Part shown: positions 52,021 to 59,326 of the stretch, piece by piece
How positions within the stretch are numbered: the stretch's first letter is position 1
How the letters are laid out: each line of letters starts with the position of its first letter
Source of the DNA: an uncultured Selenomonadales bacterium
Lineage (GTDB): Bacteria; Bacillota; Negativicutes; Selenomonadales; Selenomonadaceae
DNA length: 61,778 bases
NCBI GenBank assembly: GCA_900315155.1
Contig: OMYB01000016.1
Location: forward strand, 1-61,778
Direction of reading: 5' to 3'
The notes under the pieces: generated by a model
Told to the model about the DNA's origin: nothing
What the model saw: the letters and a program-made list of their open reading frames with translations, nothing else
Database searches by the model: none
Made by a program: the position numbers and the translations under genes

Positions 52021-52043
52021 AAAAATTCCTCTCTTTCCCAAAA

Positions 52044-53040
52044 TCAACGAGCAGAATGATTTCCCGTCTGATGCTCTACGCGCTGGTAGGCGATAACCTG
52101 TACGGTAAGCAGCATGACGATATACAGTGGCAGTAAGGCAATCGAACTGTGCCCGGCCAGAAAACCGAAAAGCGGCGGCATGAGGCTCGTCCCGATATAG
52201 GCACAGGCCATTTGGACGCCGATGACAGCCTGCGAATTCCCGCGTCCGAAATGCTCCGGCGTCGAATGGATGATGCACGGATAAATCGGCGCGCAGCCCA
52301 GTCCGATGGCCGCAAATCCAACCAGTGTCGCGGTCTCCGGCAAAGGCAGAAAGAGCAGCACGATACCGAGTGCTATGATGCCCTGTCCCATGCGGATGAG
52401 CTGCGTATCCGACAAACGGAACGTCAGGAATCCATTGACCGCACGTCCCGCCGTGATGCCCAGATAGAAGAGCGCCGCAAATCCCGCCGCTGCCGTCTCC
52501 GCCATGCCGCGGTTTCCGACCAGATAACTACTCGCCCAAAGCGCCGTCGTCTGTTCGATCGCGCAGTAACAGAAAAACGCTAGCATGATTTCCTTTGCTC
52601 CGGCCAAGCGCAATACCTCCCGCAGCGGTATCGGCTTTTTCTCCGCTTCGTCCTCGGCCTGCGCCACTCCATCCGCCCGGTTCCAAAGCGGCAGGCTCAG
52701 GAACAGCAGCAGCGTGATACCGACCTGCACGAGTCCAATGATGCGGTAGCCATCCTGCCATAGACCCGTCGCTGTGAGCGCCCCACTCATGACGTACGGC
52801 CCCACCGAAGCACCGACGCCCCACATGCAGTGCAGCCAGCTCATATGGTGGCTCTTAAGATGCAAGGCCACATAGTTATTGAGGGCCGCATCGACAGAAC
52901 CTGCTCCCAAACCATAGGGAATGGCCCAAAGGCAGAGCGCCCAGAACGAATGCGACCACGAAAAAGCCGAGCATTGCGACAGCCGTCATCGCCACGCTGA
53001 ACGCCGTCACGCGCCCCGCGCAACAGAGAAAACAACAGTA
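52044..53040 (-). pseudogene. MFS transporter, frameshifted and N-terminally truncated
   Basis: The 3' part (to about 52930) codes for 288 clean residues of an MFS transporter: GAGSVDAALNNYVALHLK, WLHCMWGVGASVGPYVMS, CAPIYPCIIHSTPEHFG. The next upstream piece, VTAFSVAMTAVAMLGFFVVA (about 52945-53010), continues the same protein in another frame, joined through LWAIPYGLGAGSVD, so a frameshift lies near 52930-52940. The first transmembrane helix and the following loop, about 70 residues, are missing. Full-length relatives are about 390 residues. The gene shares a divergent promoter region with the AraC remnant and was probably its target. Confidence 0.8.
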
Positions 53041-53063
53041 CCACTCCCTCTACCTGGAAAATC

Positions 53064-53079
53064 TGCTATAATTATATCA
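53064..53079. promoter_or_regulatory. Overlapping divergent extended -10 promoters
   Basis: TGCTATAAT on the plus strand (53064-53072) overlaps TGATATAAT on the minus strand (53071-53079), giving divergent transcription of the regulator and transporter. A second plus-strand candidate is TTGGAC-N16-TATGAT (53098-53125). Confidence 0.5.
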
Positions 53080-53146
53080 CGATTCCGCTCAGGAAATTTG
53101 GACAAAATCCCCTATTTCCTATGATAAAATCACCGAGGTAAATATT

Positions 53147-53857
53147 ATGGCTATCTCTCTCTGTTCGGAGCAGAACAACTCCGCACCCGATTTCGACTCG
53201 TCCCATTCCTCAGATGTCACGCTGAAGGAGTCCGTCTTTCATGGCACGGCAGCTTTCCCTGCCGCGCTGCATTCCATCGTATACCATGGCAGCCTCATCG
53301 GCGGCCGGGATGGCAGCTTATTCGATACACGCTACGTTATGCCTTTTCTCTCCGATCATCAGCTGCGCGAAATCCTGCTTGATCCCGCAAAAGATGCTGC
53401 CGCCATTTCCTGCATCCACACCGCATGGCAGGCACTCGCGAAGGAAGAACCGGATTACCCGCTCACGCTCCGTTACCAGCTTTCCCTCCTGTCCTTCCTG
53501 CTGCTCGCACATCAGACAGAGACCATGCCTGCTGATGCCTTTTCCCCTGTCCGTGAAGTGCGCACGCAGATGATGCTCGCTTTCGTGCACCGTCACTTTG
53601 CCGAGCCGATCCATCTCAACGATATCGCAGCAGCAGCCTCGATCAGCATCATCGCCGCCCAATGCGGCATCCCGGACAGTAGCTACTTCGCAAAATCCTT
53701 CCGCGAACAATATCAGATGACACCAAAGGAATATCGCGCCACATATAACGGAATCGTCATTTGCCCACTTGCTCGGCCTCATCATGCTCACAGCTGCACT
53801 CCTCGCCAGTATCCTGTATCTCGGGCAGAAAAAATCCATTTAAGCAAAAACGCCTAG
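53147..53857 (+). pseudogene. AraC-family regulator with internal deletion
   Basis: The 236-codon frame keeps the end of the cupin-like sensor (FPAALHSIVYHGSLIGGRDG), the linker region and parts of the DNA-binding domain: HFAEPIHLNDIAAAASIS runs straight into IIAAQCGIPDSSYFAKSFRE. About 40 residues between them, covering the end of the first helix-turn-helix and the linker helix, are gone, and about 70 N-terminal sensor residues are missing. After YRATYNG the frame reads into unrelated sequence. It can hardly bind DNA normally. Start ATG has GAGG upstream. It is divergent from the MFS pseudogene. Confidence 0.78.
53757..53843 (+). pseudogene. 3' remnant of a membrane protein gene
   Basis: In a frame different from the AraC remnant, SFAHLLGLIMLTAALLASIL then YLGQKKSI and stop encode one transmembrane helix with a short basic tail, like the last helix of a transporter. 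No start or upstream part is present. Confidence 0.45.
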
Positions 53858-53883
53858 GACCGGATTCAATCCCAAGCGTTTTC
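53846..53883 (+). terminator. Terminator
   Basis: AAAACGC and GCGTTTT arms around a 22-base loop, just after the remnant's stop; it lies between converging units. Confidence 0.5.
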
Positions 53884-53897
53884 GTATACCAAAGTCG

Positions 53898-54428
53898 TTA
53901 TCTTTGTAAAAATGTAATGCGTTTCAAAGCAGGAAGTAAAGCGAATGCCACCATCGTGTTGACCGCCCCTTCCATAAGCAACCCCGGTGCGGATGCCAAT
54001 CCGGCGGCCATGCTATCGTAGAGCACTGCGCCGAAAAGCGCATAGGCCGCAATCATCCAGATCGAGGAAAGGATTAACGCCACCACGATACGCATGCGAT
54101 TGTTCTTCTGACTGTCGGCAATACGCCAAACGATATCCGCCATAACGAATTTGATGATGAGTGTCGGCACAGCCCAAATCAGGAAACCGCCGATGACATC
54201 CGATAAAGCAGATCCCAGGCATGCTGCAGTCAGGGCATCACGCCGGGGAACCAGCAAAGCCATTAGAAAAATCACGGCATCTCCGAGATGAGCATAGCCT
54301 AGCGGAATCGGAATCCGCGGAACAAACGTAGCCAGAAAGACCAACGCAATCAGGACAGCCGTCAGGCAAAGTTCCTGAACAGAAAAGGTCTGCCGTTTCG
54401 AAACAGATGAAGAAAAAGATGGTTTCAT
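53898..54428 (-). CDS. ECF transporter substrate-binding (S) component
   Basis: The S component of an energy-coupling-factor vitamin transporter. The 176-residue protein has five to six hydrophobic segments (LCLTAVLIALVFLATFV; LTAACLGSALSDVIGGFLIW; ALILSSIWMIAAYALFGAVL) and the loop PRIPIPLGYAHLGDAVIFLM that marks the HmpT/PdxU-like group (ECF-ribofla_trS fold). The vitamin cannot be stated. No EcfA/EcfT genes are adjacent, as in group II ECF systems that share a module. A palindrome at 54449-54478 is a likely operator. Confidence 0.85.
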   Translation of the reverse strand: MKPSFSSSVSKRQTFSVQELCLTAVLIALVFLATFVPRIPIPLGYAHLGDAVIFLMALLVPRRDALTAACLGSALSDVIGGFLIWAVPTLIIKFVMADIVWRIADSQKNNRMRIVVALILSSIWMIAAYALFGAVLYDSMAAGLASAPGLLMEGAVNTMVAFALLPALKRITFLQR

Positions 54429-54448
54429 GATCGTATCACTCCCTACCC

Positions 54449-54478
54449 TGTATTGTAACCAGTATAGGTTATAATACA
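54449..54478. promoter_or_regulatory. Palindromic operator candidate before the ECF gene
   Basis: TGTATTGTAACC, 6-base spacer AGTATA, GGTTATAATACA: arms match at 11 of 12 positions. It lies 20 bases before the start codon. Confidence 0.6.
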
Positions 54479-54634
54479 GAGCAGACGTTTTCTTGTTTGA
54501 TGATGCTATTTTCTCTGTTTCCTATGCCTGCCTATTTCTTTAATCCATCCGAAAGCCATTCGTAAACTTTTCGATAATCCGCAGAGAAAACTTTTCACAT
54601 TGGTGCATTCACCAACTTCATCAGCTGTGTCCAA

Positions 54635-54663
54635 GAAACCCGCCCTTGCGGGCGGCTTGTTCT
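54635..54663 (-). terminator. Terminator of the candidate system's last operon
   Basis: CCCGCCC pairs with GCGGGCGG, flanked by CAAG and CTTG. It lies 10 bases past the stop of the 105-residue gene. The stretch 54480-54634 holds nothing else I can name. Confidence 0.7.
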
Positions 54664-54673
54664 GCGCAGTCGG

Positions 54674-54991
54674 TTATAAATTCTGTTCGTACTTCGCATG
54701 TGGGTTGGGAGGCATATGCTCCTCATCCGTAATACGTTGTCCTGGCCTAAATACTCGCCCAGTAACTTCTGCTTGAAGTGAGAGCTCTTGCAGGAGCTTC
54801 TCTGCTTTCTTTAAAAGGTCATCCGGTGGCGTTCCTGCTTGACAGTATGGGGTATGGTTTGCATAGCTGCCCGCTAAAGCAAAAACCCCTACATAGGGTA
54901 CATCGTCGGAAACGATGTAGTTCCACCCATTTTCCATTTTAAACATGACCGAATGGTCGTCATAAAGAACTACCGTTTTGTATTTTCTCAT
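54674..54991 (-). CDS. Hypothetical protein of the candidate system
   Basis: A 105-residue soluble protein, MRKYKTVVLYDDHSVMFKME to PPNPHAKYEQNL, not recognised. Hydrophobic strands in the first half and a Lys/Glu/Leu-rich helix (DDLLKKAEKLLQELSLQ) in the second suggest a small alpha/beta fold. The ATG follows GAGGGAG at good spacing. It lies 39 bases after the resolvase-like gene on the same strand and is the last gene of that unit. Confidence 0.6.
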   Translation of the reverse strand: MRKYKTVVLYDDHSVMFKMENGWNYIVSDDVPYVGVFALAGSYANHTPYCQAGTPPDDLLKKAEKLLQELSLQAEVTGRVFRPGQRITDEEHMPPNPHAKYEQNL

Positions 54992-55030
54992 CGCTTCTCC
55001 CTCTTTTGTATACGCATTCTTGATCTGGAA

Positions 55031-55630
55031 TCATCGGTCATTAGTCCTGTTGATCTGCACATTGGATGTGCGAATCGATTCCCTATACTCGGCTACCATG
55101 TGGTAGAACGTACCTCTTTTCAAGCCGGCCTGCTGCATAAACTGTTTTGCCGTAATGGATTTATCTATCCATTGCTGGTAAAGTTTTTCCCAGTTGTCCG
55201 GATAGACAATCTTTTTCCTGCCACTGTGTTCGTTCCGCCGGTTGGCAATATAGGCCATCGGATGCTGCTCCCGTGATAGTTCGTCCCGAAGCACATCTTC
55301 CAGCAGGCCTAGCAGGACCTGATTGAGCTGCAGGCCGGGGTTCTCACGTAAGACGGGATATTGCAATATGTACAAACATATCCCGTTCTGCCGGAACCAA
55401 TGAACCTGTTCCAGAATATCCTTTTTCTCCTGTCCGAGATCGTATAAAGACCAGATGGCTACGCTGTCCGTGTGCGGATGAAGCTGTTCCAGCATCTTCT
55501 GATACGAAAGCATATCCCTATCGGAGTCCGTGAACACAGCAAAGTCGTACCCCTGCCACATTTCATGGAACGGCTCCAGCGGCTCGCTCTGCTTGTGATA
55601 GATATACATGAACTTTTTCGCTTTAATCAC
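55031..55630 (-). CDS. Serine-resolvase-like protein without recognisable catalytic residues
   Basis: A 199-residue protein with the shape of a resolvase: VAIWSLYDLGQEKKDILEQV and ICLYILQYPVL match the strand-helix where resolvases read vvxkxDRLGRN, and GRKKIVYPDNWEKLYQQWID followed by ITAKQFMQQAGLKRGTFYHM is the usual C-terminal helix-turn-helix. The catalytic parts differ: RLGR reads DLGQ, and the N-terminal Ser region (RVSTxxQ) is replaced by YIYHKQSEP. It could be a DNA-binding regulator derived from a recombinase. It overlaps the PLD-ATPase gene by 8 bases. Confidence 0.55.
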   Translation of the reverse strand: MIKAKKFMYIYHKQSEPLEPFHEMWQGYDFAVFTDSDRDMLSYQKMLEQLHPHTDSVAIWSLYDLGQEKKDILEQVHWFRQNGICLYILQYPVLRENPGLQLNQVLLGLLEDVLRDELSREQHPMAYIANRRNEHSGRKKIVYPDNWEKLYQQWIDKSITAKQFMQQAGLKRGTFYHMVAEYRESIRTSNVQINRTNDR

Positions 55631-57575
55631 CCCTTACCAAGTCCCTGACCCTGCTGAAGAACCCGTTATGCTTCTGGAAGTCTATGCCGGCATAGGACTT
55701 AATAGCGGACAGCTTGACCCGCATCGTCTGCCCAATCACTTTCGGTTCCGTCTCCGGTGGGAGCTCATCCTGCAGGGACTGCAGCTGAGAAGCCTTGAAC
55801 GAGCTGTTAAATGTGATGATGAGACTGTCTTTCCTCTCATCTACGCGGAACATGTCCGGCGACATATAAAACGCATCCCTGAGCTCCCGCACTGCCTCCT
55901 CAGACTTGACGCCATCCCCCATATAATCTTCCCACGTAAAGATGCGGAGCTCGGGTGGGATTTCCACGCCAGCATCCCTGATAGCGTCAATAAAGAAATT
56001 CGAGGCAATCTGAAAGACATCCGGCCCCTTTCCTGAATCCTGCAATGCCTCCGACTGGATGTAGTCGCAGAAATTAGCCAATATGGGGAATGACCTCTTC
56101 AAATAAAAGCGGTAGAACGCATTGCCCAGGCTGTTCTGAAGGTTTTTAATCCTCGAATCCTCGTAAAAAGCTGTATTCTCCGTCAGCTTATTGTTGATCT
56201 GGAATACGAGGGTACGCTTCTTGATATCCGGTGTGATATTGTTCATCGTGTTCGACGTAAGGATGAACGTGCCATGATCATCAATGCCCTGCATGAGCAG
56301 AGCACCCTCATTCTTGACTACCGGGCCGAAATACTGGGTGCGCCGGCTATCGACATCATCAAACAGGACCGGAACACCTTTGACCGTTTCAGCCAGTGCA
56401 GGAAACCTCGTCTGGACAAGATACTGCACATCAGCAGAGCCCAGGTCCCGTCCGAACATCAGCAGGCGGCCTGTCTTTACGATGGACGACTTGCCGCCAT
56501 TCCTGGGGCCGCGGATGACCATGAACATGGGGAAATAGCGCCCGACAGAGTTGATTGGGGCAAACGGATAGTATGCCATACGGAATTTGGCGATAAAAGG
56601 GGATACGAACATATAGATGAGAATCTGCCAGTAGATTTTCTTGAGCTCCTGCGTATCGCCTGTAAACTTTTCCGCCCCACGGACATAGGCCATCATATTG
56701 TGGATATCACGGCGAACATCTTCCATTGGTGGTTCCATATCCCATTTTACGTCATCGAAGGCTGCACCGTACGAAGAATAATCCAGCACGAACTTCGGTG
56801 TTTTAGGAATATCCTTCTGAGCCTCCTTGGATACCTTGCGAAGCGTACCTGCAATTTTCGTGATATTTTTCGCTGTCAGGATCGGGTGACCCTTGTCGTC
56901 CCTTTTGATTTTCTCCTTAGCGAGGATTTTCTCCCACTTTTCCTGCATATCAGCAGATACATCGTAGCGCCATGTTACGTTCTCGTGCGGCTCGGCATTC
57001 GTGATCACCACGGCATGATTTGCCTCAACCACTCTCTTGATGGTAGGCAGTTCCTTGATATTGCTGCCATCTGCTTTTATCGGCTTCATCTTTTTCGTGA
57101 TCCGCATGGACGCGGTATCGCGGATAGCCTCATAGCACTCCATGTAGTGGTCGTATGCTTCGGGCTCGTCCATATAAACGAAATTCTCATACTGCGACTC
57201 ATCCCAGGCCTGCATCGAGCAGTTTGCCGAGCTGGTGATAACCCTGCGGCGGCCATCCTTAGAGCTGAGCAGGTACAGCTTGCCATGTGAGCCCTCTGCC
57301 TGGTAAATGCGGAAGGTCTCATCATTCAGCTTCTGCTGAAGAAACGGCGTAGTCAGGATAAAGTTCAGGTTGTACTCCTGCTCGGCAAACAGCATCGCCA
57401 AATCCTTCCGCACCTGGCTTGGGCTGCCTATAATGACCTCGCCCTCTGGCACCAGCCGCAGAACGTTCTCAATCTGCCTGGCGCTGGCCGAATATGTCAG
57501 TGCATGGATCGTATCGAATCCCTCGAACAGATCCACGTACGACAAATTCAGGCTTTCCTTGAACTCTGCACGCAC
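55623..57575 (-). CDS. Phospholipase-D-like nuclease fused to a P-loop ATPase
   Basis: A protein of about 650 residues. The N-terminal third is PLD-like: VDLFEGFDTIHALTYSASAR, then the HKD-type half-site GSHGKLYLLSSKDGRRRVI followed by TSSANCS near residue 125. The C-terminal half is an ATPase with Walker A RGPRNGGKSSIVKTG near residue 365, Walker B VPVLFDDVDSRR near 410 and GTFILTSNTMNN after it. One HKD is seen, as in PLD proteins that dimerise. The start is uncertain: GTG at 57575 has AGGTGG five bases upstream, and TTG at 57605 lacks a site. It is the central enzyme of the candidate system; DNA or RNA cleavage is inference. Confidence 0.72.
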   Translation of the reverse strand: MRAEFKESLNLSYVDLFEGFDTIHALTYSASARQIENVLRLVPEGEVIIGSPSQVRKDLAMLFAEQEYNLNFILTTPFLQQKLNDETFRIYQAEGSHGKLYLLSSKDGRRRVITSSANCSMQAWDESQYENFVYMDEPEAYDHYMECYEAIRDTASMRITKKMKPIKADGSNIKELPTIKRVVEANHAVVITNAEPHENVTWRYDVSADMQEKWEKILAKEKIKRDDKGHPILTAKNITKIAGTLRKVSKEAQKDIPKTPKFVLDYSSYGAAFDDVKWDMEPPMEDVRRDIHNMMAYVRGAEKFTGDTQELKKIYWQILIYMFVSPFIAKFRMAYYPFAPINSVGRYFPMFMVIRGPRNGGKSSIVKTGRLLMFGRDLGSADVQYLVQTRFPALAETVKGVPVLFDDVDSRRTQYFGPVVKNEGALLMQGIDDHGTFILTSNTMNNITPDIKKRTLVFQINNKLTENTAFYEDSRIKNLQNSLGNAFYRFYLKRSFPILANFCDYIQSEALQDSGKGPDVFQIASNFFIDAIRDAGVEIPPELRIFTWEDYMGDGVKSEEAVRELRDAFYMSPDMFRVDERKDSLIITFNSSFKASQLQSLQDELPPETEPKVIGQTMRVKLSAIKSYAGIDFQKHNGFFSRVRDLVRGD

Positions 57576-57622
57576 TACATCCACCTGGGTGGAAGCGAAG
57601 TGCAACTAAGAAATATGGCAAT

Positions 57623-57677
57623 AAAAAATGAGGGCGTGCCCCCCCCGCCAGATAACGGGCGAAGGACCTTCCCCTCA
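57623..57677 (-). terminator. Terminator between the 63-residue and PLD genes
   Basis: TGAGGG and CCCTCA arms, with an inner GCCCG/CGGG(C) stem, followed on the minus strand by TTTTTT. It lies just before the PLD-ATPase start, so it may act as an attenuator. Confidence 0.55.
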
Positions 57678-57772
57678 CTTCTTGTCTTATTATACAATTT
57701 TTCATAACAAAAATAAATTGATTTTTCTAAAAGGAAATAACCTGTTTCCGATATTCGTCACGAAAAAGCGTG

Positions 57773-57964
57773 TTACCGTTGGATAATAATTCGTTCAATC
57801 TTATCCTTTTTCTTCATCAGCTTATCAAACTTCTCCTCGTATTCCTCTTTAGGGCTGCCACCAACAGCACTACCGATTTTCCCTACAATCTTGCGTTCCA
57901 GCTTACGCTCAGCCTTCTTTGCCAGTATTTCCGCTGGAGACTGTGGAACGAATGAACTGAACAT
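57773..57964 (-). CDS. Small charged helical protein
   Basis: A 63-residue protein, MFSSFVPQSPAEILAKKAER to KKKDKIERIIIQR, very rich in Lys and Glu and probably all helical. The ATG has a perfect AGGAGG (57973-57978) eight bases upstream, so it is very probably translated. It is not recognised. It lies between the HEPN-like gene and the PLD-ATPase gene on the same strand and could be a regulatory or antitoxin-like subunit; that is a guess from size and place. Confidence 0.65.
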   Translation of the reverse strand: MFSSFVPQSPAEILAKKAERKLERKIVGKIGSAVGGSPKEEYEEKFDKLMKKKDKIERIIIQR

Positions 57965-58033
57965 TATGAATCCCTCCTTTGAGATTATTGTATCATGTAT
58001 GGTTTAAGAAAACATGTATGCATACTAGTATTT

Positions 58034-58129
58034 TTATTTATACTCGGGCTTCATCCCACGGTTGAAACCGTAGGCTTTCGCCCGGATAGGAGTGTAAAAC
58101 GTCAGATCCTCCGCTGAAACATCATTCAT
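58034..58129 (-). CDS. Possible 31-residue peptide, or end of an IS200/IS605 element
   Basis: The frame encodes MNDVSAEDLTFYTPIRAKAY then GFNRGMKPEYK. Within it CCTACGGTTTCAACCGTGGG forms a hairpin like those at the right ends of IS200/IS605 elements. No ribosome site is evident. It may be a tiny gene or a transposon scar. Confidence 0.3.
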   Translation of the reverse strand: MNDVSAEDLTFYTPIRAKAYGFNRGMKPEYK

Positions 58130-58211
58130 AACCAATGACGCCCCCCCTTGCCCGCTATATCCTGTTTATACTTCTACACGAGAACGCTTTTATCCTTCCT
58201 GCAAATAAGAA

Positions 58212-58236
58212 AAGAGGCCGCTATAAACGGCCTCTT
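58212..58236 (-). terminator. Terminator after the HEPN-like gene
   Basis: AAGAGGCCG pairs with CGGCCTCTT around ctataaa; a TTTTCTT tail follows on the minus strand. Confidence 0.85.
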
Positions 58237-58292
58237 GGGCAGAGCATCTACGGGGTAACAGCTCAAAATAAAGCTATAGCCTTGCCGCCCGG

Positions 58293-59326
58293 TTATTTCT
58301 TCCGTGACAAGATTTTCTGGACCTCCGGCAGGGAAATCGTATCGATATGCGCCAGTTTATTCCTCGCCTCTCTTAGCAACTGCAGGGCAGCAGCTTCCTG
58401 CGCAGTCAAATCCAGTTTCTGCGCTGGACTGGAGTACGATTCAGGATATCTTGCAATCTGTGACTGTATTTCGCGAGAAACACGCCGCGCTCCTGCTCAA
58501 GGACAGGGAAAAGCAGCTTAAGCTGTGTGTTCCAGACCGCATTGCCCAGACGCTTCTGTGCTCCGTCAATCGAGAACGGGTGCCCCATGCTGTCTGTCTC
58601 TCCATCCAGCTGCGCAAGGCACGCCTCCGGATTCTCAAGGAACTGCATGCTCTTTCCGATGCACGCCGCCCCGAGTTCGATATCCGTCCCGGCAAGCTCA
58701 GCAGCCAGGCTGGCCAGATACTCCTTCATCGAAGAATCGGCCTGCACCTCTGCTGCCATCAGGAAATAAAACACATAGCAGTCATAAGACGTTACTTCCT
58801 GATTGTAGAAAACTTCCTGAACGCCCTTTACTGCCTGCTCCTCCTCATCGGCTGTCTCAATGAAGCAGATGCAGCCGGACCGGTGCATGCTTTTAATATC
58901 TGCCGCGTATTCCTTCATGAACGGCATCCATGCACGGACCTGCAATGCCGAAGCACCGCGAATCCATAGATAGGTGGAAGGAAGGGTACACTCATCGTCA
59001 TTATCAGCAAGGAAATGGGCATACCCCATACGCGGGCGGAAGCGGACACGCAGCTCTTCCTTGCAGAAATGGCGAAGCAGATACTCTCCCATCCCATCCT
59101 GCGTATCCGGAATATCTTCCGCGTCCACCTCCTTAAACGCACGGATGTGGTCCTTACTAGATACATCTTCCTTTAGGATTCGGCGCATCGTCTGTGCCCA
59201 CGGCATATGTGCTGAAGTATGCAGGATGGTATGCTTGCCCGTCAGCAGATTATCCCGTATCTTCGAGATCATGCGCGCAGCATCCGGGATCTGACACCAA
59301 AAAAGTTCATCTTTCATGCTCTTCAT
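58293..59326 (-). pseudogene. HEPN-like-motif protein gene with a one-base frameshift
   Basis: As it stands the frame stops at 58406 after about 306 residues (KDELFWCQIPDAARMISKIR to VQRRNWI). The other frame continues seamlessly as SYSSPAQKLDLTAQEAAALQ then LLREARNKLAHIDTISLPEV and stops at 58293. One added base at about 58442 (CTGAATC to CTGGAATC) restores a protein of about 345 residues. The restored C-terminus holds RNKLAH, the RN-x3-H motif of HEPN ribonucleases. The N-terminal region (LLTGKHTILHTSAHMPWAQT) is not recognised. Start overlaps the ATPase stop. Confidence 0.65.

Noticed and set aside
54449..54478. BirA (biotin) operator before the ECF gene
   Set aside because: Half-sites resemble TTGTAACC/GGTTAtAA, but the spacer is 6 bases instead of about 14-16, and the S component is not BioY.
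57639..57646. Eight-C tract as a phase-variation switch for the PLD-ATPase gene
   Set aside because: It lies in the upstream hairpin, outside any supported reading frame, and no frame across it joins to the PLD start.
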